A stretch of 64,000 bases of DNA from contig CALRPU020000004.1 of NCBI GenBank assembly GCA_943370175.1, forward strand, positions 112,906 to 176,905, read 5' to 3'. Within the stretch, counting starts at the first letter, position 1; each line of letters starts with the position of its first letter. The notes beneath the pieces are model-generated. The model was given only the letters and a program-made list of their open reading frames with translations, was not told where the DNA came from and did no database searches. This stretch comes from Ideonella_A intermedia_A. Its GTDB lineage: Bacteria; Pseudomonadota; Gammaproteobacteria; Burkholderiales; Burkholderiaceae_C. Position numbers and translations under genes: made by a program. Shown piece by piece: positions 16,617 through 25,575 of this stretch.

Positions 16617-17847
16617 CCTCCGACCACCCGAAAAACTGACGCACCTCGTCTCGGCGCTGCAACGCATCGGACTCGCCCAGGGCAATCAATTCCTGGGTGT
16701 ACGGGGACTCAAACAACAGGTAGCTTGCCAGCGCGGCGCCGCGCGCCGACTGGCCAGCGCCTGACACGCCCACCCCCCGCAACAAGGCCCGTATCGGCGC
16801 GGGCAGGCTTGCCAAGTGCCGGCTGGCGATGTCGTCCAGGCGCTGGGTGGGCGAGATCACCAGCACATCGATGGCCCGCAAGGGCGAAGCGGCGCGCGCC
16901 TCGGGCGACAGCAGCGACAAGGTGGCGTTGACGCGTTGCAAGCGCTCCACGTCCGCGGCCAACGCGTCGAGGAAGATGCTGGACATCGCATGCCCGGCGA
17001 TCTGCGCGAGGTTCGGATATTCCTCGCTGCCTGAGCGGGGGCCGGGCGGTTCGTGCATGCGTCCCGCGCCAACCACCAAAATGCGCTGCGCCCCCAGGTG
17101 CACCGCTGGCGAGATCGGCGCGGTCTGGCGCATGGATCCATCGCCGAAGTACTCGTGGCGCCCATCGAATGGCAGCGGTACCGCGGGAAAGACAAACGGG
17201 ATCGCCGCCGACGCCATCAGGTGTTCCACCGCGATCTCGCCCTTGACCGCGCTGCGCTGCGAGCGCGTCCACGGCACGATGGGGTCGTGCGATTGGTAGA
17301 AGGTGACGTGCTGCCCCGACCCGTAGCTCGACGCCGTGACGGCCAGCGCACGCAGGTGCCCCGCCTGCAACATCTGGTCGAGCCGAGCGGTGTCGATCAG
17401 GCGCTGCAACAGGCCCCACAGCGGGCGGTTGTCCAGCAAGGACTTCGGGCGCGCTCGCCGCCAGCGGGCAATCACCCAACCCAGCGACAACATGGTCAAC
17501 CAGCGCGCGCCACTGCGCACGATGCCAATGCCGTCGGTCCGGTACACCTGGTCGGCGTGAAAACCCTGCCAAACCGCAACCAGATCGTCGACCGCGCGGT
17601 CGAACTGATCGGCGCGGCACGCCAGGGCGGCGGCGATGATTGCCCCCGCCGACGTGCCGGCAATCACCGGGAATGGATTGGCCCCATCGACCACGCCGGC
17701 GTCCCGCCGGATCGCGGCCAGGGCCTTCAGCACCCCGACCTGGTAAGCGGCACGCGCGCCGCCGCCGCTGAGGATCAAGCCGGTCAGGGGGTCGGGGCGC
17801 ACCTTGCCGCCCGAACGATGCTGGGGTGGTTCACAGGGCAGCGCCAT
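16567..17847 (-). CDS. Patatin-like phospholipase
   Basis: Predicted serine acyl hydrolase of 426 residues. It has the oxyanion-hole loop SGGGARAAYQ (27-36), nucleophile GTSAG with Ser66, and catalytic Asp236 in DGSMR, forming the Ser-Asp dyad of the patatin family. No signal peptide is seen, and a mildly hydrophobic segment lies near 116-126. The C-terminal ~120 residues have no motif I recognise. The start at 17847 is preferred because a TACACT -10 sits 7 nt upstream. A start at 17889 would be inside that promoter. Substrate unknown. Convergent overlap with the ComEA-like gene. Confidence 0.88.
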   Translation of the reverse strand: MALPCEPPQHRSGGKVRPDPLTGLILSGGGARAAYQVGVLKALAAIRRDAGVVDGANPFPVIAGTSAGAIIAAALACRADQFDRAVDDLVAVWQGFHADQVYRTDGIGIVRSGARWLTMLSLGWVIARWRRARPKSLLDNRPLWGLLQRLIDTARLDQMLQAGHLRALAVTASSYGSGQHVTFYQSHDPIVPWTRSQRSAVKGEIAVEHLMASAAIPFVFPAVPLPFDGRHEYFGDGSMRQTAPISPAVHLGAQRILVVGAGRMHEPPGPRSGSEEYPNLAQIAGHAMSSIFLDALAADVERLQRVNATLSLLSPEARAASPLRAIDVLVISPTQRLDDIASRHLASLPAPIRALLRGVGVSGAGQSARGAALASYLLFESPYTQELIALGESDALQRRDEVRQFFGWSEVTGAAPWAPPPCSRPA

Positions 17848-17854
17848 TGCGCCA

Positions 17855-17862
17855 AGTGTAGG
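17855..17862 (-). promoter_or_regulatory. -10 element, patatin gene, probably leaderless
   Basis: The minus strand reads CCTACACT. The hexamer TACACT ends 7 nt before the ATG at 17847, so the predicted transcript starts at or within a base or two of the start codon. Confidence 0.5.
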
Positions 17863-17955
17863 CAGCCGGCGCGGACGTGCCATCCGCAATTGACCGGTGC
17901 CGCGGGTTGGGCCGCCACGGCGCCGGCGGCCAGCGTGACCTCGCCGACTGGACGC

Positions 17956-18417
17956 TCAGTCGCGGCCGTGGCCCTGACCTCTGCCGTGGCCCCGGCCGTG
18001 CCCGCGATCGTCGTTATGACCCCGGCCCCGCCCGTCGCCGTCGCGCCAGTCGCCGTCGCGCCCGTGGTGACGCTTGTCCGGGCGACCGCCGCGGCCCGCA
18101 TAGTGGTCGCGGTACCAGCCATCCTGCACGAAGTACACAGGTTGGCCGCAGGCTTGGTACTGGCCGCAATACCGCTTCCAGTTGCGGGAATGGCCGGGTG
18201 GCACATGCAAATAGATCGGCCGACGGTCGACGCGCACCGCCGGAGGCGCCACCCACACCGGCTGCTCGTAGACCAGCACCGGCGGCGCGACAGCGCGGCC
18301 AATGTCGACCCGCCCGTAGAAGCCGGGCTGGTTGATGCCGATCGACACCCCCACATCGGCCGCCACCGCAGGACCGACCAGCACCGCAGCGACGAAACTC
18401 AAAACCACATTCTTCAT
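17956..18417 (-). CDS. Small secreted Gly/His/Arg/Asp-rich protein
   Basis: Hypothetical protein of 153 residues. The signal peptide is residues 1-19 (MKNVVLSFVAAVLVGPAVA). A folded-looking middle has APPVLVYEQPVWVAPP and a CGQYQACGQPVYFVQDGWY segment with two Cys. The last ~45 residues are a low-complexity tail of Gly, Arg, His and Asp. Similar proteins with PPxVxYxxPVxV segments are common uncharacterised exports in Burkholderiales. The His-rich tail could bind metal, which is inference only. It lies between dnaE and the patatin gene on the same strand. Confidence 0.7.
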   Translation of the reverse strand: MKNVVLSFVAAVLVGPAVAADVGVSIGINQPGFYGRVDIGRAVAPPVLVYEQPVWVAPPAVRVDRRPIYLHVPPGHSRNWKRYCGQYQACGQPVYFVQDGWYRDHYAGRGGRPDKRHHGRDGDWRDGDGRGRGHNDDRGHGRGHGRGQGHGRD

Positions 18418-18485
18418 GAAATGCCCCGTTGATTGCACCCTGTTAACGCTTCGCAGACCGCCGCTGTCGACCGACGGTGCGCCAA

Positions 18486-21400
18486 TCAGGCCGGCGCTGG
18501 TGACAGTTCGTAAACAACACGCGCCTTGCCATGGCTGGCTTCGCGCCAGCGCTGGAGCGCGGCGTCGCTGGGAAAGAAGCGACCGTCGTCCCCGAGATCG
18601 ATCTCCGCGCGGGCGGTCGAACGCTGCAAGACCAAGCGTACCGGCAGGCCCAGCAGCACGTCGCCCTGCTCCTGCGCCCGGCGGTGAACGGGGAATTCGC
18701 GCAGCACATCCACCAGCGGGGGAGTCGGGCCGGTGACCTCGATGCGCAAGTGCTTGCCGAAGCGACACCGCGCCTCGGCCAGGCTCCACACTTGCACCAG
18801 GTTCAGCCGCAAGCCGCCTGAGAACCGGTCGTTCTGCACCTTGCCCTGCACGATGATCAATTCGTCGTCTTTCAGCAAGTCCTTGCTGGCGTTCAGCAGG
18901 TCCTCGTTCGCCACGGCTTCGATGGCGTCGGTCTTGTCGTCGAGCTTGAAGATCGCCACGCGCCCACGCTGCCCATTGACGATGCGCAGTTCGCTCACGA
19001 TGCCAGCGAGCAGCTGGGGCTCGCGGCTGTCCAGCAGGTCGGCGATCTGCCGCTTGGCAAACTGTCGAACTTCATTGGCACTCTCGTCGAACAAGTGGCC
19101 GGACAGGTAGAAGCCCAGGGCGGCCTTTTCGAAGCCGAGCCGCTCTCGGATGGTCCATTCGGGCACCACCACCAGCGGGGGCTCCTGAGTCGAGGCCGCA
19201 TGGCTGTTGTCGTCGGCAAAATCGAACAGGCCACCCTGGTTGGCATGGGCCGCCTGGGTGTCAGCCCACTCGAGCGCCAGGGCAACGCTGGCCATCATGC
19301 TGGCGCGGTCCGGGTGCAAGGCGTCGAAGGCGCCGGCCTTGATCAACGCCTCGACCACGCGCTTGTTGATGCGCTGGCGGTCGACGCGGGCACAGAAGTC
19401 GAACAGGCTGGTGAAAGGACCGCCCTCCTGGCGCGCTGACACGATGGCCTGGATCGCGCCTTGCCCGGTCCCCTTGACCGCGCCCAGGCCGTATTGAATG
19501 GCACGGTCCGACACCGGCTCGAACCGGTACACGCCCTGGTTCACGTCCGGCGGCATCACCTCCACGCCAAAGGCACGGGCATCGGCCAGCAGCACCCGCA
19601 GCTTGTCGGTGTCGTCCGTCTCGACGGTCATGTTGGCGGCGAAGAACTCTGCCGTGCAATGAACCTTGATCCACGCGGTGTGGTAAGCCAGCAGCGAGTA
19701 CGCCGCCGCGTGCGACTTGTTGAAGCCATAGCCGGCGAACTTCTCCATCAGGTCGAAGACTTCGTCGGCGATCTCGGCTGAGATGCCCTTGTCGGCCGCC
19801 CCTTGGCGGAAGATCTCGCGGTGCTTGGCCATCTCCTCGGGCTTCTTCTTGCCCATGGCCCGACGCAGCAAGTCGGCGCCGCCCAGCGAATACCCCCCCA
19901 GCACCTGCGCGGCCTGCATCACCTGCTCCTGGTAGACCATGATGCCGTAGGTCTCGCCCAGCACGGTTTCCAGCAACGGGTGGGGATAGCGGACGTCTTC
20001 CTTGCCATGCTTGCGTGCGCAGAAGCTCGGGATGTTCTCCATCGGCCCGGGCCGGAACATCGCGTTCAGCGCGATCAGGTCCTCGAGCCGTGTTGGCTTG
20101 GCGTCGCGCAGCATGCGCTGCATGCCCGCACTTTCAAACTGGAACACCGATTCGGTGCGCCCTTCCGCGAACAGCCGGTAGACCTTGGCGTCGTCCAGCG
20201 GCAGCTTGTCGTAGTCGAAGTCGGGCCACTTGGGGCGACGCGCGCGGATGAACTCCTTGGCGATCTCCAGGATGGTCAGCGTGGCCAGGCCCAGAAAGTC
20301 GAACTTGACGAGGCCAATCGCCTCGACGTCGTCCTTGTCGAACTGGCTCACGGCGCTGTCGCTGCCCGGCTGCAGGTAGAGCGGGCAGAAATCGGTGATC
20401 TTGCCCGGCGCGATCAGCACGCCACCCGCGTGCATCCCCACGTTGCGGGTCAGGCCTTCGACGCGGGCCGCCAGGGACAGCAGCTCGGCCACCTCCTCTT
20501 CCGCTGCTTCTCGCTGCTCGAGCTCGGGGGCTTCTTTGCGGGCGTAGATCAGGCCCGGATCGGGGTTGTCGGGCACCTTGGCCAGGGTCACGCTTTTGCC
20601 CGGCGGCGCTGGCACCAACTTGGCGATGGAGTCGACGTGGCCGTAGCCCATGCCCAGCACGCGGCCCACGTCGCGAAGCGCCGCCTTGGCGGCCATGGTG
20701 CCGAACGTGGCGATCTGACTGACCGCGTCACGCCCGTACTTCTGCTTGACGTAGTCGATCACCCGATCCCGGTTGGCTTGGCAGAAGTCGATGTCGAAGT
20801 CGGGCATCGACACCCGTTCGGGGTTGAGGAAGCGCTCGAACAGCAGGTTGTAGCGCAGTGGGTCCAGGCCCGTGATGTTCAGCGCATACGCCACCAACGA
20901 CCCAGCGCCCGATCCCCGGCCCGGCCCGACGGGGCAGCCGTTCTTTTGGGCCCAGTTGATGAAGTCCGCCACGATCAGGAAATAGCCAGGAAAGCCCATC
21001 TTCAAGATGGTGCCGATCTCGAAGTCCAGGCGCTCCACGTAGCGGGGACGTTGCCGTTCGCGTTCGGCCTCGTCGGGGTAAAGCTGCGCCAGACGCACCT
21101 GCAAACCCTCGTGGGACGCCAGGCGGAAATAGTCCGCCATTGGCATGCGCGTGCCGTCGGGCTGGACCGGCGTCGGGAAGTCCGGCAACTGGGGCTTGCC
21201 CAGCACCAGCTGCAAGCTGCAGCGCCGCGCGATCTCGAGCGTGTTGGCCAGCGCGCTGGGCAGATCGGCGAAGGCGGATTCCATCTCGGCCTGGCTGCGC
21301 AGCGACTGTTCCTGGCAGAAGCGGCGCACCCGCTTCGGGTTGGCCAGCGCCTCGCCCTCGGCAATGCACACGCGGGCCTCGTGCGCTTCGTGGTCGTCCG

Positions 21401-22022
21401 CCGTGAGGAACTGCACCGGGTGGGTGGCCACGACCGGCAGGTTCAGGCGCGAGGCCATCGGCACGGCAGCGCGCACGTGGGCCTCGTGGCCCGGCAATCC
21501 AGCGCGCTGCAGCTCCACATAAAAGCGCCCAGGGAAGATCGCGCCCAGCCGCAGCGCCAATTCCTCGGCACGCGCCGTGTCTCGGGCCAGCAAGGCCTGA
21601 CCCACGGCGCCAAGGTCGCCGCCCGACAGGGCGATCAATCCCTCGCCCAGTTCTTCCAGCCAAGCCCATTGCAGCCAAGGCTGCGCCCGCTGCGTGTTGT
21701 GGATCCAGGCACGGGACAACAGCTCGCAGAGGTTCAGGTAACCCTGGCTCGATTGCACCAGGAGCAGCAGGCGGCTGGGCTGCTTGTCGTGGCGGCGCTC
21801 GCTGCCCTCGGGCTCCAGCAAAACATCGGCGCCGAGGAGGGGCTTGAGCCCGCGCTTGCGTGCCGCGCCATAGAACTTGACCGCGCCAAACAAGTTGTTC
21901 AGGTCGGTGATCGCCATCGCCACTTGGCCATCGGCCGCCGCTGCGGCAACGGCCTCGTCGATGCGCAAACTGCCGTCGACGATGGAAAACTCGGTGTGGG
22001 TTCGCAGGTGGACAAAAGGCAT
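18486..22022 (-). CDS. dnaE: DNA polymerase III subunit alpha
   Basis: Catalytic subunit of the replicative polymerase, 1178 residues, the usual DnaE1 length. The N-terminal PHP domain starts FVHLRTHTEFSIVDG. The polymerase core has GPGRGSGAGSLVAYAL and the catalytic PDFDIDFC. A helix-hairpin-helix/OB region follows (about residues 975-1080), and the C-terminus is the tau-binding part. It is divergent from trhO with back-to-back -10 elements. A TACAAT -10 ends 7 nt before the ATG, so the mRNA is probably leaderless. Confidence 0.98.
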   Translation of the reverse strand: MPFVHLRTHTEFSIVDGSLRIDEAVAAAAADGQVAMAITDLNNLFGAVKFYGAARKRGLKPLLGADVLLEPEGSERRHDKQPSRLLLLVQSSQGYLNLCELLSRAWIHNTQRAQPWLQWAWLEELGEGLIALSGGDLGAVGQALLARDTARAEELALRLGAIFPGRFYVELQRAGLPGHEAHVRAAVPMASRLNLPVVATHPVQFLTADDHEAHEARVCIAEGEALANPKRVRRFCQEQSLRSQAEMESAFADLPSALANTLEIARRCSLQLVLGKPQLPDFPTPVQPDGTRMPMADYFRLASHEGLQVRLAQLYPDEAERERQRPRYVERLDFEIGTILKMGFPGYFLIVADFINWAQKNGCPVGPGRGSGAGSLVAYALNITGLDPLRYNLLFERFLNPERVSMPDFDIDFCQANRDRVIDYVKQKYGRDAVSQIATFGTMAAKAALRDVGRVLGMGYGHVDSIAKLVPAPPGKSVTLAKVPDNPDPGLIYARKEAPELEQREAAEEEVAELLSLAARVEGLTRNVGMHAGGVLIAPGKITDFCPLYLQPGSDSAVSQFDKDDVEAIGLVKFDFLGLATLTILEIAKEFIRARRPKWPDFDYDKLPLDDAKVYRLFAEGRTESVFQFESAGMQRMLRDAKPTRLEDLIALNAMFRPGPMENIPSFCARKHGKEDVRYPHPLLETVLGETYGIMVYQEQVMQAAQVLGGYSLGGADLLRRAMGKKKPEEMAKHREIFRQGAADKGISAEIADEVFDLMEKFAGYGFNKSHAAAYSLLAYHTAWIKVHCTAEFFAANMTVETDDTDKLRVLLADARAFGVEVMPPDVNQGVYRFEPVSDRAIQYGLGAVKGTGQGAIQAIVSARQEGGPFTSLFDFCARVDRQRINKRVVEALIKAGAFDALHPDRASMMASVALALEWADTQAAHANQGGLFDFADDNSHAASTQEPPLVVVPEWTIRERLGFEKAALGFYLSGHLFDESANEVRQFAKRQIADLLDSREPQLLAGIVSELRIVNGQRGRVAIFKLDDKTDAIEAVANEDLLNASKDLLKDDELIIVQGKVQNDRFSGGLRLNLVQVWSLAEARCRFGKHLRIEVTGPTPPLVDVLREFPVHRRAQEQGDVLLGLPVRLVLQRSTARAEIDLGDDGRFFPSDAALQRWREASHGKARVVYELSPAPA

Positions 22023-22029
22023 GACCAGG

Positions 22030-22037
22030 ATTGTAGG
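22030..22037 (-). promoter_or_regulatory. -10 element of dnaE, probably leaderless
   Basis: The minus strand reads CCTACAAT. The hexamer TACAAT (22035-22030) ends 7 nt before the dnaE ATG at 22022. No ribosome binding site fits in the gap. Confidence 0.55.
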
Positions 22038-22048
22038 CAGGGGGTGTT

Positions 22049-22056
22049 CCTAGAAT
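22049..22056 (+). promoter_or_regulatory. -10 element of trhO, probably leaderless
   Basis: CCTAGAAT, with hexamer TAGAAT (22051-22056) ending 6 nt before the GTG start of trhO. It lies back-to-back with the dnaE -10, 15 bp between hexamers. No Shine-Dalgarno sequence is possible. Confidence 0.55.
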
Positions 22057-22062
22057 CGACGC

Positions 22063-22854
22063 GTGGCCGCCATCCTCAACGTCTCCGCCTACCTGTTCAC
22101 CGAGCTCCCGGACGCGGCAGCGCTGCGCGACCGCGTCGCCGAACGCCTGGGCGCCACCGGCCTGAAGGGCACCGTGTTGATCGCCGAGGAAGGCATCAAC
22201 GTCTTCCTGGCCGGCCCCCGCGACGAACTGCGCCCGGCCCTGGATTGGCTGCGCCAAGACCCGCGGCTTGCGCCGCTGCAGGCCAAGGAAAGCTGGTCGG
22301 ATGCGATCCCCTTCAAGCACCTGCGGGTCAAGCACAAGCGCGAAATCATCCGCATGAACCACCCGACGATCCGCCCGGCCGCCGGCCGGGCGCCCGCGGT
22401 GGACGCCCAGACGCTTGCCCGCTGGCTCGACCAGGGCCGCGACGACGATGGGCGGCCCGTCGTCATGCTCGACACACGCAATGCCTTCGAGGTCGAACAA
22501 GGCCGTTTCGAGGGCGCGGTGCACCTGGGGATTGCCCGCTTCACCCAGCTGCCCGAAGCCGCGCTCGCGCGGCGCGACGACTTTGCCGGCAAGACCGTCG
22601 TCAGTTATTGCACCGGCGGCATCCGCTGCGAAAAGGCGGCCATCTACCTGACCCAGGCGGGCATCGACCACGTCTTGCAACTGGACGGGGGCATTCTGCG
22701 CTACTTCGAAACGGTGGGCGGGCGCCACTTTGCGGGCCACTGCTTCGTGTTCGATGAACGCGTGGCCCTGGACCCTGGGCTGGCGGCACGGCAGGACACG
22801 CCTGAATGTAAGGTCACCCCCAGCGCCAACGACTCTGCCCGATGCCGGACATGA
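22063..22854 (+). CDS. trhO: tRNA uridine(34) hydroxylase, rhodanese family
   Basis: TrhO (YceA) family, 263 residues. An N-terminal ferredoxin-like domain (about 1-95) is followed by a rhodanese domain (about 112-235) with the active-site loop CTGGIRCEK, whose catalytic Cys is 183 and second Cys is 189. TrhO hydroxylates U34 of some tRNAs using prephenate-derived chemistry or oxygen, on the path to cmo5U/mcmo5U (known in E. coli and B. subtilis). The start is GTG 22063. The 3' end overlaps the next gene by 4 to 13 nt depending on its start. Confidence 0.9.
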   Translation: MAAILNVSAYLFTELPDAAALRDRVAERLGATGLKGTVLIAEEGINVFLAGPRDELRPALDWLRQDPRLAPLQAKESWSDAIPFKHLRVKHKREIIRMNHPTIRPAAGRAPAVDAQTLARWLDQGRDDDGRPVVMLDTRNAFEVEQGRFEGAVHLGIARFTQLPEAALARRDDFAGKTVVSYCTGGIRCEKAAIYLTQAGIDHVLQLDGGILRYFETVGGRHFAGHCFVFDERVALDPGLAARQDTPECKVTPSANDSARCRT

Positions 22855-23495
22855 ACCTGAGCCCGACCAACCAGCGGTCCATCGAAAAGTACCGCCACAC
22901 CGCCGCCGCCTACGACAGCACCGCCGGACCGACCTGGCCCATCCGCATGCGCTGCATCGAGCTGCTGGCGCTGAGCCCTGGCGAGACGGTGGTGGACATC
23001 GGTTGTGGCACCGGGCTGAGCTTCGAGCCGCTGCTCGCGCGGGTGGGTCCAACGGGTCGGTTGATCGCGTTCGAGCAAAGTCCCGACATGTTCGAGCAGG
23101 CGCAACGGCGCGCTCGGGTCCTGCGCGACCAGGGATTCCACATTGAGCTCAGCCAGTCGCCGGCCGAAACCGTGCGCTTTGGCGCGCCACCGCAGGCATT
23201 GCTCGGCCATTACATCCACGACATCTCGCGCACACCGGCGGCGGTGTCGAACCTGCTGGGCCAGGCGCCGGCCGGTGCACGGGTGGTGCTGGCGGGCATG
23301 AAGTTCTTCCCCTGGTGGCTGGCGCCGCTGAACCTGCTGGCCTGGCTGAAGAACCGCCCCTACAACGTCCACGCGCATCAGCTGCACCGACCATGGAGCT
23401 TGTTCGAGGCGGAACTGGACGACTTTCAATGGACGGCCACCCAGTTCGGCATGGGCTACGTCGGCGCAGGCCGCATCGCAAGGAGGAGGGTATGA
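22842..23495 (+). CDS. Class I SAM-dependent methyltransferase
   Basis: Methyltransferase of 217 residues. It has the AdoMet motif I VVDIGCGTG (about 50-58), an acidic residue ending strand 2 in AFEQSP, and a typical C-terminal sheet. A hydrophobic FFPWWLAPLNLLAWL segment (about 163-177) could contact a membrane or a greasy substrate. The start is ATG 22842 or 22851, the latter overlapping the trhO stop as ATGA. The 3' end overlaps egtB as ATGA. It is not an EgtD-type histidine methyltransferase: the EgtD family signatures are missing. The substrate is unknown; the position suggests a link to the EgtB product. Confidence 0.8.
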   Translation: MPDMNLSPTNQRSIEKYRHTAAAYDSTAGPTWPIRMRCIELLALSPGETVVDIGCGTGLSFEPLLARVGPTGRLIAFEQSPDMFEQAQRRARVLRDQGFHIELSQSPAETVRFGAPPQALLGHYIHDISRTPAAVSNLLGQAPAGARVVLAGMKFFPWWLAPLNLLAWLKNRPYNVHAHQLHRPWSLFEAELDDFQWTATQFGMGYVGAGRIARRRV

Positions 23496-24817
23496 ACATG
23501 GCAAAGCCCACGGGGCGCGTGGCCGCCGCGACGCCGGTGACGCCCGCGGGCGATGCCGCCGCGCTCATTGATCGCTACATCGGCGTGCGCGACGCCACCG
23601 TCGCGCTGGTCGCCGGCTTGAGCCCGGAAGACTGTCAGGTGCAATCGATGCCGGACGCGAGCCCGGCCAAGTGGCACCTTGCCCACACCACGTGGTTCTT
23701 TGAAACCTTCGTGCTCGAACGCTTCGAAACCGCGTTTCAGCCCCACGAGCCGGCCTACAAGGTGCTGTTCAACAGCTACTACCAGGGCGTGGGCGAGCAA
23801 GCGCCCAGGGCGGCACGCGGCCTGGTGACCCGCCCGACCCTTGAGGAAGTGCTGGGCTACCGCGGCGCAGTCGATGAGCGCATGCGGGCCCTGCTGGCCC
23901 GGGACCACGGTGCCGACCAGGCCGCGCTGTCCACGCTGGTCGTGCTGGGGCTGCACCACGAGCAGCAGCACCAGGAACTCGTCCTGACCGACCTGAAGCA
24001 CCTGCTGTCCCTGAACCCGCTGCACCCAGGCTATGCCAAGCGGTGGCCCATCGGCCTGGTGCAGGCGCAGCCCGTGCGCTGGATCGGTTTCGACGGGGGG
24101 CTGTTCGACCTCGGTCACGACGAGGCGCTGGACGGCACGTTCAGCTTCGACAACGAAAGCCCGCGGCACACCGCCTGGCTCGCGCCGTTCGAGCTGGCGT
24201 CGCGACCGGTGAACTACGGCGAGTTCCTGGCCTTCATTGAGGATGGCGGCTACCGGCGACCGGAGCTCTGGTTGTCGATGGGCTGGGACTGGGTGCGCGA
24301 TGGTCGGCGGGAGGCGCCGATGTACTGGCTGCGCGACGGTGACCGCTGGGTGAACCACACCCTGCAAGGCTGCATCGACATCGACCCGCACACGCCGGTG
24401 TGCCACCTGAGCTACTTCGAGGCCGACGCCTTTGCGCGCTGGTCCGGCGCCCGCCTGCCAACGGAGGCCGAGTGGGAATTCGCTGCGCGGCGGTTGCCCG
24501 GCACCGCCGCACTGTCGGGCAACTTCGCGCAGCGCGGTGCCTTTCATCCGCTGCCACCGGCTCAACCCGCCGAGCGCGAACCCGTGCAGATGTTTGGCGA
24601 CGTGTGGGAGTGGACCCAGTCGTCCTATGCCCCCTACCCCGGATTCGCCCCCGCGGCAGGCGCGGTCGGCGAGTACAACGGCAAGTTCATGTGCAACCAG
24701 TACGTGCTGCGCGGGGGCTCGTGCGCGACGCCGGCCGGGCACGTTCGGGCCAGCTACCGCAATTTCTTTCCACCGCAGGCGCAATGGCAGTTCAGCGGCC
24801 TGCGGCTGGCCCGCTGA
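23492..24817 (+). CDS. egtB: Ergothioneine-type sulfoxide synthase, EgtB family
   Basis: Non-heme iron enzyme family that joins a sulfur donor (cysteine or gamma-glutamylcysteine) to N-alpha-trimethylhistidine. There are 441 residues. The N-terminal DinB-like domain has iron ligands His65 (WHLAHTTWF), His156 and His160 (HHEQQHQE). The C-terminal formylglycine-generating-enzyme-like domain ends with VLRGGSCATP and RASYRNFFPP. The start at ATG 23492 has AGGAGGAGGG upstream; ATG 23498 is also possible. It is translationally coupled to the upstream methyltransferase. No egtD is present in the window. OvoA is less likely because the third, methyltransferase domain is absent from the chain. Confidence 0.88.
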   Translation: MNMAKPTGRVAAATPVTPAGDAAALIDRYIGVRDATVALVAGLSPEDCQVQSMPDASPAKWHLAHTTWFFETFVLERFETAFQPHEPAYKVLFNSYYQGVGEQAPRAARGLVTRPTLEEVLGYRGAVDERMRALLARDHGADQAALSTLVVLGLHHEQQHQELVLTDLKHLLSLNPLHPGYAKRWPIGLVQAQPVRWIGFDGGLFDLGHDEALDGTFSFDNESPRHTAWLAPFELASRPVNYGEFLAFIEDGGYRRPELWLSMGWDWVRDGRREAPMYWLRDGDRWVNHTLQGCIDIDPHTPVCHLSYFEADAFARWSGARLPTEAEWEFAARRLPGTAALSGNFAQRGAFHPLPPAQPAEREPVQMFGDVWEWTQSSYAPYPGFAPAAGAVGEYNGKFMCNQYVLRGGSCATPAGHVRASYRNFFPPQAQWQFSGLRLAR

Positions 24818-24823
24818 GGTGGA

Positions 24824-25531
24824 TCAAGAATTGAGCACGCCCAGCACGTCGGAGTGGAACTCACGCTGGTACAACACGTAGATCACGCCCACGGTGGCCA
24901 GGGCGAACACGAGCGGCGACAAAAACCACCCCACCGCCGCGAATGAAAAGTAGTAAGCGCGCAAGCCATCGTTGAAGGTCTCGGCCGCCAGCCCCACCAC
25001 CCGCCCGGCCTTGTCCGCGAAATGCTCTCGCGACAAGCCCTGTTCGAGGAACTGCTTCGCTTCCGGGGCCGAGGCCACCAGCAGCGCGCCGAAGGTGTAC
25101 TGCCGCATCGACCAGGTGAAGCGGAAGAAGGCGTAAACAAAGATGGCCAGCATCAGCACGATCTTCAAGTCGAAGACCAGCACCGAGGTTCGGGCCGCGA
25201 AGGGGATCTCCCGAACCAGCTCGCTGGCCTTGTCGGTCGTGCCGAGCACCGCCAGCAGGCCGCCGATGATCAGGATGGTCGTGGACGCGAAGAACGAGGG
25301 GCTGGTGGACAGGTTCTGGATGACCACGCCGTCGACCACCCGCACCTCGCGCCAGGTCGTCTGAACCATCCATTGGCGACGGATCCGGTTGGTGCTGGCC
25401 AGGATGGAGGCATGGGTCTGCGCGTAATGGCGGGCGAACAGGGCGTAGCCCGTCCAGCCCCCGAGGAACACACCCACGGCGACCCAATCCGCCCAGGGCA
25501 GCAGGCTCATCACTTTCAGCGCGGTGTCCAT
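24824..25531 (-). CDS. DUF599 membrane protein
   Basis: Inner-membrane protein of 235 residues with about four transmembrane segments (roughly 11-30, 82-98, 118-140 and 196-222). It has the DUF599 signature RRQWMVQTTWREVRVVDG and FFASTTILIIGGLLAVLG. The family has no established function. It is convergent with egtB, 6 nt between stops. A TAGAGT hexamer ends 6 nt before the ATG at 25531 on its strand, another candidate leaderless start but weaker than the rest. Confidence 0.85.
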   Translation of the reverse strand: MDTALKVMSLLPWADWVAVGVFLGGWTGYALFARHYAQTHASILASTNRIRRQWMVQTTWREVRVVDGVVIQNLSTSPSFFASTTILIIGGLLAVLGTTDKASELVREIPFAARTSVLVFDLKIVLMLAIFVYAFFRFTWSMRQYTFGALLVASAPEAKQFLEQGLSREHFADKAGRVVGLAAETFNDGLRAYYFSFAAVGWFLSPLVFALATVGVIYVLYQREFHSDVLGVLNS

Positions 25532-25575
25532 CCGTACACTCTACCAAGCCGGCTTCGTGCCGGCAGGCTCGCCGC

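Noticed and set aside
19803..22757. A 984-codon plus-strand open frame
   Set aside because: It lies opposite dnaE, has no family motif and arises from the high third-position G+C of the real gene.
23492..24817. OvoA (ovothiol synthase) instead of EgtB
   Set aside because: OvoA carries a third, C-terminal methyltransferase domain in the same chain; this protein ends after the FGE-like domain.
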